The position numbers and the translations under genes were made by a program. The notes under the pieces are model-generated. The model had not been told where the DNA came from. It did no database searches and saw nothing but the letters and a program-made list of their open reading frames with translations. Positions 8,707 through 15,964 of a stretch of DNA of 64,000 nt are shown in pieces. Origin of the DNA: an uncultured Bacteroides sp. (GTDB lineage: Bacteria > Bacteroidota > Bacteroidia > Bacteroidales > Bacteroidaceae). The stretch lies in NCBI GenBank assembly GCA_902388495.1, contig CABMPP010000007.1:62001-126000 (forward strand). The letters run 5' to 3'. Numbering within the stretch: position 1 is the stretch's first letter; each line of letters starts with the position of its first letter.

Positions 8707-10161
8707 TTAATTGTTCTTTTTATCTTTCTTAATCAGCAGGCAAAGCCCGATGAAAGTAAACAGTGCGTTGAATATCAGCAGTTCGTAGCTGAACTGGTAA
8801 CCGTTGAACCAGGCTTCCGAATTCTTTTGCAGGATGAAGCATAGGATGGGCGAAGCGATGGCAACCAGCGGAATATACTTGTCGCGCACTTGTTGTTTCA
8901 TGAAGATGCCGAAGGCAAACAGACCGAGAATCGGACCGTAAGTGTAACTTGCCAGGATATATACGGCGTCGATAACACTTGTATTGTTCAGCATATTGAA
9001 TACGAAAATGGTAATACCCATGATAACCGCCATGCCAATGTGTACTTTCTTACGCATCTTCACAACAGTTTCTTCCGATTTGCCTTTGGTACCCAGTATG
9101 TCGACGGTGAAAGAGGTGGTCAGCGCGGTGAGTGCCGAACCTGCTGCCGAATAGGCCGAAGAAATCAGTCCGACAATGAATAAGATACCTACGATGGCGG
9201 GGAAATAGTCGCCGGTGGCTATCAGCGGGAAGAGTTCATCTCCTTTTTCTACCGTGATCTGCTGGTTGGCGGCAAAGATATAGAGCAGTACGCCCAGCAT
9301 CAGGAACAACAGAATGACGAAGAACTGTGAAATGGCACTGGTAATCATGTTCTTCTGTGAGTCTTTGAAGTTCTTGCAACTCAGGTTGCGCTGCATCATG
9401 TCCTGGTCCAGCCCCGTCATGGCAATCATGGTGAAGGCCCCTGCCAGGAACTGCTTGAAGAAGTATTGCTTGCTGTTCACATCGTCGAAGAAAAAAATGC
9501 GGGACATGTCGCTGTCTGCTATGGTGCTTACCATGCTGGTGAACGACAGGTTCAGGTCGGAGGCAATGTAATAGATGCAGAGCACTACGGACACTACCAG
9601 GCAGAAGGTTTTCAGAGAGTCGGTCCATATCAGCGACTTCACTCCGCCGCGGAAAGTATAGAGCCATACTAAGGCTACCGTGATAGCTACGTTCAGAATA
9701 AACGGCAGTCCGAACGGTTCGAATACAAGCAGTTGCAACGTCAGGCATACCAGGAACAGGCGTACGGCAGCTCCCAGCATCTTGGAGATGAAGAAGAACC
9801 ATGCTCCCGTCCGGTAGGAGGATATGCCGAAACGGTTTTCAAGGTATTCGTAGATGGATACCAGGTTCATCTTGTAGAATAGAGGTACCAGGAGGTAGGC
9901 GATGACCAGCTGTCCGGCGATGAAGCCTAAAACCATTTGCAGATAGCCGAAATTGCTCACGGCGACCATGCCCGGCACGGAAACGTATGTTACACCCGAA
10001 ATGGCGGAACCGACCATGGCAAAAGCCACGACGTACCAGGACGATTTGCGGTTACCGACAAAGAAGCCTTCGTTATCGGCTTTTCTGCCTGCAATATAGG
10101 ATATCGTGAAGAGTATCACGAAGTAGGCGGCGATGGTGATGATTACGGATAGGGGAGTCAT
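8707..10161 (-). CDS. sodium:solute symporter (SSS family), candidate amino-sugar importer
   Basis: A 484-residue polytopic inner-membrane protein with about 13 hydrophobic segments and a basic C-terminus (KKDKKNN). Family-typical stretches include GSAISGVTYVSVPGM near 52-66, the helix with WTDSLKTF, and GLISSAYSAAGSALTAL near 330. Known SSS proteins couple Na+ entry to sugar, amino acid or vitamin uptake. It lies 15 bases upstream of the amidase gene and follows the NamZ gene, so I infer uptake of MurNAc, anhydroMurNAc or a small muropeptide. Bacteroidales lack the PTS used by E. coli for MurNAc, and a non-PTS importer (MurT) is known in Tannerella. The substrate is not visible in the sequence. 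Confidence 0.85.
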   Translation of the reverse strand: MTPLSVIITIAAYFVILFTISYIAGRKADNEGFFVGNRKSSWYVVAFAMVGSAISGVTYVSVPGMVAVSNFGYLQMVLGFIAGQLVIAYLLVPLFYKMNLVSIYEYLENRFGISSYRTGAWFFFISKMLGAAVRLFLVCLTLQLLVFEPFGLPFILNVAITVALVWLYTFRGGVKSLIWTDSLKTFCLVVSVVLCIYYIASDLNLSFTSMVSTIADSDMSRIFFFDDVNSKQYFFKQFLAGAFTMIAMTGLDQDMMQRNLSCKNFKDSQKNMITSAISQFFVILLFLMLGVLLYIFAANQQITVEKGDELFPLIATGDYFPAIVGILFIVGLISSAYSAAGSALTALTTSFTVDILGTKGKSEETVVKMRKKVHIGMAVIMGITIFVFNMLNNTSVIDAVYILASYTYGPILGLFAFGIFMKQQVRDKYIPLVAIASPILCFILQKNSEAWFNGYQFSYELLIFNALFTFIGLCLLIKKDKKNN

Positions 10162-10190
10162 GGGGATTTATGATTTCAGATTTATAATTT

Positions 10191-10221
10191 ATGAATTATC
10201 AACTATCAATTATCAACTACT
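10191..10221. repeat. heptad-type AT-rich junction repeat between namZ and the symporter
   Basis: The plus strand reads ATTATCAACTATCAATTATCAACTAC, a run of 7-base units of the form (T)TATCAAC/T. It fills the gap between the namZ stop codon (10217-10219) and the symporter start. The same kind of run appears at four other gene junctions in the window, always in this plus-strand sense. Confidence 0.6.
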
Positions 10222-11383
10222 CTTTGTATAGCAAATAAGGCTTGCGTTGCACTTTGAACTTCGCTACGTCATCTTGCCACATCGCTTTTATTTCATCGGC
10301 ACTCTTTCCTTCTTCTATCATCTTGCGTACATAGTCTGTACCTACCAGCAATTCGAAGAACGAACGGAAGAAATGGTCGCCCATATTCAGATTCCGGTAA
10401 GCGTCGATCACATAACTCAAGTCTACTCCGCGTTTCCATATCTCTTCATCGCTCATATTGCTTAGATCTACCCCGTGGCAAAGCTTGTTGAGCTGCGGCG
10501 GATTCTTTGCTCCGGAGACACTGCGCGGTGTAAAGCTGTAGCTATATCCTGTCATATTAGGATGTCCGTATACTTGGAACGGCAGTGAAGTACCTCTGCC
10601 CAAGCTGACGGGAGTTGCCTCGAAGTAGCAGGTTGAAGGGTACAGATAGATAGATTTCATATTCGGCAAGTTGGGAGACGGGGGAATCGGCAACTTGTAT
10701 TTCGTCTGGTGCGTATAATTCTTGCAAGGAATAACGGTCAGGTCGCATACCCGTGAAGCTGGCAACCAGCGTTCGCCGTTCACCATCAGGGCAAGTTCTC
10801 CCAACGTCATGCCGTGTACGATAGGAATAGGCAGCCAGCCCACTCCCGATTTGTATTTCATATCCAGCAGCGGCCCATCTACATAATGTCCGTTCGGATT
10901 GGGGCGGTCCAGAATCAGCACCTTGCGGTTGTATTCCGCGCAAGCATCCATCAACCGGCACATTGAAGCATAGTAGGTATAAAACCTCAACCCTACATCC
11001 TGGATATCTACCACCAGTATATCGAACTTACGCATGGACGCATCACTCGGCTTGCCAAGCTTTCCGTCGTAGAGCGACAAGATAGGTACACCGGTCTTTT
11101 TATCTACCGAACTGGATACATGTTCGCCTGCATCTGCGTCTCCCCGGAAACCGTGCTCCGGTGAGAAGATGGCTACTACGTTGAATTTGTTTTCCAGCAG
11201 GATGTCCAGCAAATGTTTATCCCCTACCATTCCTGTATGGTTAGAGAAAATAGCGATTCGTTTACCTTTTAGGATAGGAAAATACTCGGAAGTCTGTTCA
11301 TCACCTAAAATAACTCGTTCTTCTTGTGCCCGGCACAGCAGGGAACTACATAGCACAAAGGCCAAAAGCAGCAGTTTCTTCAT
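10217..11383 (-). CDS. namZ: exo-beta-N-acetylmuramidase NamZ-like (DUF1343, GH171)
   Basis: A 388-residue secreted protein. I chose the ATG at 11383 because it gives a normal signal peptide (MKKLLLLAFVLCSSLLCRAQ) just downstream of a -7 box; the frame is open to 11419 but that start would bury the signal. Family markers are SNHTG at 47-51, SPEHGFRG at 74-81 (with the conserved Glu in PEHG), VVDIQDVGLRFYTY, LDRPNPNG and VHGMTLGE. NamZ enzymes release MurNAc from the non-reducing end of murein fragments. It is the first gene of the operon, which supports a murein-scavenging role for the whole set. Confidence 0.9.
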   Translation of the reverse strand: MKKLLLLAFVLCSSLLCRAQEERVILGDEQTSEYFPILKGKRIAIFSNHTGMVGDKHLLDILLENKFNVVAIFSPEHGFRGDADAGEHVSSSVDKKTGVPILSLYDGKLGKPSDASMRKFDILVVDIQDVGLRFYTYYASMCRLMDACAEYNRKVLILDRPNPNGHYVDGPLLDMKYKSGVGWLPIPIVHGMTLGELALMVNGERWLPASRVCDLTVIPCKNYTHQTKYKLPIPPSPNLPNMKSIYLYPSTCYFEATPVSLGRGTSLPFQVYGHPNMTGYSYSFTPRSVSGAKNPPQLNKLCHGVDLSNMSDEEIWKRGVDLSYVIDAYRNLNMGDHFFRSFFELLVGTDYVRKMIEEGKSADEIKAMWQDDVAKFKVQRKPYLLYKE

Positions 11384-11416
11384 AAATAGTATTATTAAGG
11401 AGGACATTGTTTGCAA

Positions 11417-11445
11417 CAAAGATACATTTTTATTTTAATATCAAA
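11417..11445 (-). promoter_or_regulatory. promoter of the namZ operon
   Basis: Read on the minus strand, TATCTTTG (11424-11417) matches the Bacteroides -7 consensus TAnnTTTG, and TTTG (11445-11442) lies 17 bases upstream as a possible -33 element. The spacing is slightly short of the usual 19-21. The start codon follows 33 bases downstream. Confidence 0.6.
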
Positions 11446-11808
11446 AACACTTATTTTGGTATTTTTAGTATTATCAATCTAAATTTGCAGATAAACAACT
11501 GTTCACCTTATTAAATAAGACCAGAAATTCATCTTAAATTAAATAAGAACTGAGATTCATCGTAGAGGGTCAAAGCTAAAATCAGTTTTCATTTTGGCAT
11601 TAGCTTCGCTCAAAACCTGTCAGAAACGAATGAAATCTCAGCCTGTAGTAGTTCAAAACGCCAGAGGTTGCGACTGATACAGAATACGCTTACAGAATAC
11701 GCTATATATTAAATGTTTATAGAAAGCCTGCGAAAGACTAACTGAAAACATAGGAAGAGCTACCCCCGGAAGCAGCAAAAACTGAACGCAAAGTTACTAA
11801 ATACTATT

Positions 11809-11896
11809 CTTACTACAGCTATATAAGTTTCTTACAACAGCTGTTGTAAGAAAACAACATTACTATCGTAAGAAAACTACATGGATGTAGTAAGAT
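11809..11896. repeat. 22-bp-period array of four palindromic units
   Basis: Units begin at 11809, 11831, 11853 and 11875. The second is part of a perfect 26-base palindrome at 11828-11853 centred on CAGCTG, with CTTAC/GTAAG ends. The fourth contains CTACATGGATGTAG. CTTAC occurs at 11809 and 11831, and GTAAG ends at 11850, 11872 and 11894, so the half-sites keep an exact 22-base register. Function unknown; two helical turns per unit would suit binding of a dimeric protein. Confidence 0.75.
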
Positions 11897-12043
11897 TAAT
11901 AAGTAGCAACTACAGTCCTAATCGTTAGCAAGTTTACTGTCAGTTATCAGGCTGTTTAGGGATAATTTTATTATAACGTGAATTCGATATAGGATGATTG
12001 ACTCATATCTGACAGGGTTATGAGCTAAATGGGAATTTTAGCA

Positions 12044-12246
12044 GCGCAGCCTAAGGCTGAAAGCCTTTCATCTATTAGCCCAGGGCAACGCCCTGGGTAA
12101 TAATGCGCTCCGATCTCTGCGCCCTGAAAGGGCAAAAGCCCGTTATACAATCTTATGCCCTTTCAGGGCGTAAGGTGAGGGGGCGTTCTGAAACCCAGGG
12201 CGTTGCCCTGGGCTGATAGATGAAAGCCCTTCAGGCTTGGCTACGC
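12044..12246. repeat. large nested inverted repeat, REP/BIME-like element
   Basis: The outer arms at 12044-12098 and 12193-12246 are near-perfect inverted copies of about 55 bases. Each contains the short palindrome CCCAGGGCAACGCCCTGGG or its complement. Inside lie two perfect 15-base inverted arms, 12120-12134 (CGCCCTGAAAGGGCA) and 12156-12170. A further small palindrome CCAGCGCTACGCTGG follows at about 12272-12286. No coding potential. It resembles the dispersed REP elements linked to RAYT transposases, but no transposase is nearby. Confidence 0.75.
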
Positions 12247-12715
12247 AAGTAGTCCGAATGGGAACCTTGCTCCAGCGCTACGCTGGTAAATTATCATTTA
12301 CTTCATTTCTATATCGAAACAAACTAAATTTCTTATATCGAGCTCACGTTAAGAATGAGTAGTTTAGAACTCTAAATGAAAAGTGCCTTTGGTGAGAGCG
12401 AATTTTGCCCTCACCTTTTGAAATTGCTCTCACTAACCTTTGAAATACCGATAGATAGGGGAGCGCGTACGAAAGGTGAGGATAGTGAGGGTGCGTGATA
12501 ACTTTAAAACATTTATGTGAGCTTCGCTGCATGAAGAAGTTTCCTTGCGCCGAGCGTTTAGCCGGGTTACGAACGGCTGAATATGGGGATTCCCATGCGT
12601 TGTATATGTTCCAAAAGATCGGTATTTTTTCGCTTATAAGGACGATATACTGGATTGTGGTTGTCTTGGTCGGTAAAAATGAGGTGAACAAATGCAAGGG
12701 TGGAAGGGGATATAT

Positions 12716-12766
12716 GCAAAAGAAAAAGCGCCTCTTCCTTATAATCTATGGGGAAGCGGCGCTTTT
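12716..12766 (-). terminator. terminator of the barrel gene at 12811
   Basis: The arms AAAAGCGCC (12724-12732) and GGCGCTTTT (12758-12766) pair, and extend inward through CTTCC/GGAAG after one mismatch. On the minus strand the stem is followed by TTTTTCTTTT. It lies about 45 bases after the stop codon. Confidence 0.8.
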
Positions 12767-12810
12767 GTGTTTCTGCTGAGTATTGTCAGTGACGTCAACA
12801 GGTGTCACAT

Positions 12811-14103
12811 TTAAAAGATGGAGTATGTGAATGTTATTCTATAGTTTCCGAACCACTTTTTGTCAGCAAATATATAGTCATCGTCCGTGGCACAATATCC
12901 GATCTGGGCGGAGCCTTGTATGCGGAATTGCGGGGAGACGTAGTAGTAGGCCTCGCAATTCAGGGAAGTGGCGGAGTACCGCTTCCGGTAGGAATCGTCC
13001 GTGATAGTCAGGTCTTCCATGATTCCTGCCCGGAGATGTGTCCGCGAATTGGGGTAATAGCCGAGATAATAGCTGCCTTGCAGGGTGCCTGAGTTTGTCT
13101 CTGCGGTCTCGAAATAGTCATCTTCATATTTGGTACGCAGATATTGATAGCCTAATGACAATTCGGCAGAGTGCTGCCAATAGAGGTTTATCGGCTTTTC
13201 ATACTGCATTTCCAGCACTGCTGCCATTAATAAAGAATTGATTTTGTAGTCTTCACCCGGATCGGTATGGGCATAACCGGGCTGTACGCTGAATCCGGCT
13301 TCCAGACCGGAAAGGCGTTGGTGCAGGTCGCCATACAACCAGTAATCGTACAGGGTGGTGAAGTATTCTGCTCCTTCGCTCTGTGTATATCCTTTGTCTG
13401 CCATATAGGTGCTGACGGTGGTAATCTCGTCTATCATGTGCTTTCGGCTATCCAGGAAGCGTTTGTTTTTTACGGTGGAGATGACTTGTGCCAATTCGTT
13501 CACTTCGCTATCGGACAGGTGTTTCTTCATGATTCCTTTGGAAGTCAGTTTGTCCAGAATGTAGACGGCTTGACGGGCGTCTGTCACGTCCTCGATGCGT
13601 CCCCAGCCGATGCCTGCTTTGGGAATGATTTTGGCAGTGAAATAAGTGGATTTATCTTCCACTTTATCTCTTTGGTAAGAAAGCTGTGCTGTACCTCCTA
13701 CTTGCCAGAACCATTTCTTGGGGTCGTTGAAGTAGAATTGGGATTGATTGGCGTAGTTGCCGGCAACTTCGAAATGGCTGGTCTTTACATCGTTATCGGA
13801 TACCCCGTCCCGTTGGAATCCCCCAAGGGAAACCAGGAAGTCCTGGTTGCTTATGAAACGGCGGGTGTTTACCCGGTGGTTGAAATCGGCGGAGAACCTG
13901 CCTTCAATGTTATAGGCTGTTCCGTCTTGTTTGTGGTAGGTGGCGAAATCGCCATTCGAACCTAATCCGAGATCAAGTGCACTGCGTTTGATGTTCGGCA
14001 AAGTGTAGTCCTTCAGTTGATAGCTGTCGTAATTTTGTCCGTAGCCGGCAGTTGCGCCGGCTATCATTAGCAAAGCTGTTGTTAATCTAAGTTTCGTTTT
14101 CAT
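12811..14103 (-). CDS. outer-membrane beta-barrel protein of unknown function
   Basis: A 430-residue exported protein. I prefer the ATG at 14103, which starts the signal peptide MKTKLRLTTALLMIAGATAGYGQ; another ATG two codons upstream is possible. The mature part shows alternating hydrophobic/polar strands (for example SAELSLGYQYLRT, GSAQIGYCATDD) and ends in FTYSIF, a terminal phenylalanine typical of outer-membrane barrels recognised by BamA. A central stretch about 190-240 is more helical. I do not recognise the family. It lies 154 bases downstream of the SusD gene, separated by a hairpin, and may be co-regulated with that SusCD pair. Confidence 0.75.
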   Translation of the reverse strand: MKTKLRLTTALLMIAGATAGYGQNYDSYQLKDYTLPNIKRSALDLGLGSNGDFATYHKQDGTAYNIEGRFSADFNHRVNTRRFISNQDFLVSLGGFQRDGVSDNDVKTSHFEVAGNYANQSQFYFNDPKKWFWQVGGTAQLSYQRDKVEDKSTYFTAKIIPKAGIGWGRIEDVTDARQAVYILDKLTSKGIMKKHLSDSEVNELAQVISTVKNKRFLDSRKHMIDEITTVSTYMADKGYTQSEGAEYFTTLYDYWLYGDLHQRLSGLEAGFSVQPGYAHTDPGEDYKINSLLMAAVLEMQYEKPINLYWQHSAELSLGYQYLRTKYEDDYFETAETNSGTLQGSYYLGYYPNSRTHLRAGIMEDLTITDDSYRKRYSATSLNCEAYYYVSPQFRIQGSAQIGYCATDDDYIFADKKWFGNYRITFTYSIF

Positions 14104-14152
14104 ACACATTCTTATTTAAATGAATTAAGGTCTTTGTATCGTGCAGAAACGT

Positions 14153-14204
14153 AGAAGCGTCCCTTCATTTATACAAAGATAGTATAAAATGAGGGAACGC
14201 TTCT
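14153..14204. other. long hairpin between SusD and the barrel gene, with a -7-like box in its loop
   Basis: The arms 14153-14174 and 14182-14204 (AGAAGCGT-CCC...ATAC against GTAT...GGGAACGCTTCT) pair over about 21 bases with small bulges; the loop is 7 bases. On the minus strand the loop region reads TATCTTTG, matching TAnnTTTG. No U-tract follows on the minus strand. It could be a processing or attenuation site, or a promoter for the barrel gene. Confidence 0.55.
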
Positions 14205-14257
14205 TAAATTCTTGGATAATTGAAGGGTTTCTTGGTGAAAACCTTTAGTTATACTTG

Positions 14258-15943
14258 TTACCAGCCCGGATTCTGTTTCATGCTGGGGTTCAGAGTCAGC
14301 TGCGTGGTCGGAATCGGGTAGAAGTAATGCTTGGGATCAAAAGTACGGATTTGGGCGTCGGAAGCGTCGATGTATCCGTTCTTGACGGTTTCTTCGCAGT
14401 TTGGAACATTACTTACGTTAGCACCCAGCATGATGTTCGGGTATTTTGTAGAATCCAATTTGTCAAGTTGGTGCCAGCGGATCAAGTCCCAGTAACGGTA
14501 CCAGTTATCCATAATCAGTTCGCAGCGGCGGCAGCGACGTACTTCCCAAATCAGGTTGCTTACTCCCATATTGTTTGCGGGGTCTGCATCCGGAGTAGTT
14601 GTCATAGCCGGCAGACCGGCACGGGCTTGCAGCTTGTTTATGGAGTTGTCGAGGTCGCTTTGCGTCAAGGTACCCAGCTCAGCCTTGGCTTCTGCAAAGT
14701 TCAGGTAAATGACGGAAATCCAATAGATGGGGCAATCGGTGTATTGGTAACCGATGTTGTTTCGGTCGCTGACGCTCAATTCCTCGGGATTGTCATACTT
14801 GGCGATGCCATAACCGGTTGAAGTAGTGAAAGCTGCCACACCGGCGCGGCTGTATGCATGGCCTCTGAAAGACAGTACGGGGTCGAGAATGGCAGTCAAT
14901 CGTTTGTCGCGTACTGCCAGAAGTCCTGTAATAGAGTAGTTGCCGTCTGCATCCAGTACGGCTGCGTCGTCCGTGTCCTCTGAAGTCGTAGCCAGTGGTT
15001 TGCCGTCAAGGAAAAGGAAATTGTCGAATGCATCTTTTGAAATGCCGTGCGTGCCACTTGTATTGATGGTATAGTCAATAGTGGAGTGCCTTAACGAACT
15101 TTCTGCGTAAGGCTTGTAGAAAATCATTTCCGGATTGCTTGCCAGACTGATGGAGTTGTAATTGCCTTTGTAACTGTCATTCAAAGCGTAATTCTTTGCC
15201 ATCAGATATTCACAAGCCGATACACACTCCTGCAGGAATTTGTTGGCGCGGCTCTCGTCGGGGGCTTTGCCGTTCTCGGCTTGGGTGCGATACTTGCAGT
15301 ACGTGCCTTCGTATAGCGTGATGTCTGCCTTCATGGCGTATGCCATATCGGTGCTGAAACGTTGGCGGTTGCTGTTTGCGGTGATGTGTTCGCACGCATA
15401 GTTGAGGTCGGCGAGTACATTGTCCATTACTATATCCCGGTCGGTGCGTGGTCCGTAAAGAACTTCATGGTCGGATGGGTCAACGACCATGTCAATCCAC
15501 TGCACGTCGCCGTACATACGAACCAGCTGATAGTATTCCCATGCACGGTTCATGCGGGCAAGTCCTTCGTAGTGAGCCTTCGTAGCTTCATCGAGGGAAG
15601 AGGATTGCACACCGGCAATGATGTAGTTGGCACGGCGGATTTCCGTGAAGGGGTCTGACCAGTTGGTGGAAGAAGCTACCACATTGGTATAAGTCCAGTT
15701 GTGGCCTTCTGCGTCCACTTGGTCATCGCTTAAGGTTTTGAAATAGAACCATCCGCCGGTGCCTGCGTTACCATAACCTGTGAAGTTGTTATAGAATGTA
15801 TTGCACTGATTATCCAGATTGTCAGTGTTGCTCCAGTATGTCGGAGTATTTGTAAAAGTATCCAGGGGGGATTTGTCCAGCAAATCGTTGCAACTGGTTA
15901 ACATCGCCAGTGCTGTGGCCCCATATATAAATAGTTTCTTCAT
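14258..15943 (-). CDS. SusD/RagB-family nutrient-binding lipoprotein (pair 1)
   Basis: A 561-residue lipoprotein; MKKLFIYGATALAMLTSC gives a lipobox with Cys18 as the anchor. Family markers are NDLLDKSPLDTFTNTPTYW at the mature N-terminus, ARMNRAWEYYQLVRMYGDVQW around residue 130 (the TPR-like face), ISVIYLNFAEAKAELG near 420, and the C-terminal WEVRRCRRCELIMDNWYRYWDLIRWH with a YPIPTTQLTLNPSMKQNPGW-type end. SusD proteins sit on the cell surface as the lid of the SusC transporter. The start lies 21 bases after the susC stop, so the two are co-transcribed. The ligand is not predictable from the sequence. Confidence 0.93.
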   Translation of the reverse strand: MKKLFIYGATALAMLTSCNDLLDKSPLDTFTNTPTYWSNTDNLDNQCNTFYNNFTGYGNAGTGGWFYFKTLSDDQVDAEGHNWTYTNVVASSTNWSDPFTEIRRANYIIAGVQSSSLDEATKAHYEGLARMNRAWEYYQLVRMYGDVQWIDMVVDPSDHEVLYGPRTDRDIVMDNVLADLNYACEHITANSNRQRFSTDMAYAMKADITLYEGTYCKYRTQAENGKAPDESRANKFLQECVSACEYLMAKNYALNDSYKGNYNSISLASNPEMIFYKPYAESSLRHSTIDYTINTSGTHGISKDAFDNFLFLDGKPLATTSEDTDDAAVLDADGNYSITGLLAVRDKRLTAILDPVLSFRGHAYSRAGVAAFTTSTGYGIAKYDNPEELSVSDRNNIGYQYTDCPIYWISVIYLNFAEAKAELGTLTQSDLDNSINKLQARAGLPAMTTTPDADPANNMGVSNLIWEVRRCRRCELIMDNWYRYWDLIRWHQLDKLDSTKYPNIMLGANVSNVPNCEETVKNGYIDASDAQIRTFDPKHYFYPIPTTQLTLNPSMKQNPGW

Positions 15944-15964
15944 TATTCTTAGTTTTTGAGGTTA

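Larger units (their letters stand above)
11384..12810. other. gene-free, repeat-rich intergenic region
   Basis: About 1.4 kb with no convincing gene. It holds the namZ promoter, a 22-bp-period palindrome array, a 200-base nested inverted repeat, and a stretch (12344-12700) with GGTGAG/CTCACC-type inverted and direct repeats. At its end is the terminator for the barrel gene at 12811. Open frames of 117 residues (minus, 12344-12697) and 94 residues (plus, 12495-12779) overlap each other. Neither shows a recognisable domain, so I did not call them. Confidence 0.7.

Noticed and set aside
11383..11419. Extended namZ start at 11419
   Set aside because: It would place 12 residues before the signal peptide and overlap the -7 box; the ATG at 11383 fits better.
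11809..11896. CRISPR array
   Set aside because: Units are contiguous palindromes with no unique spacers and no cas genes are present.
12344..12779. Overlapping open frames of 117 aa (minus) and 94 aa (plus)
   Set aside because: They oppose each other, lie in repeat-rich DNA, show no domain and no ribosome-binding site of note.
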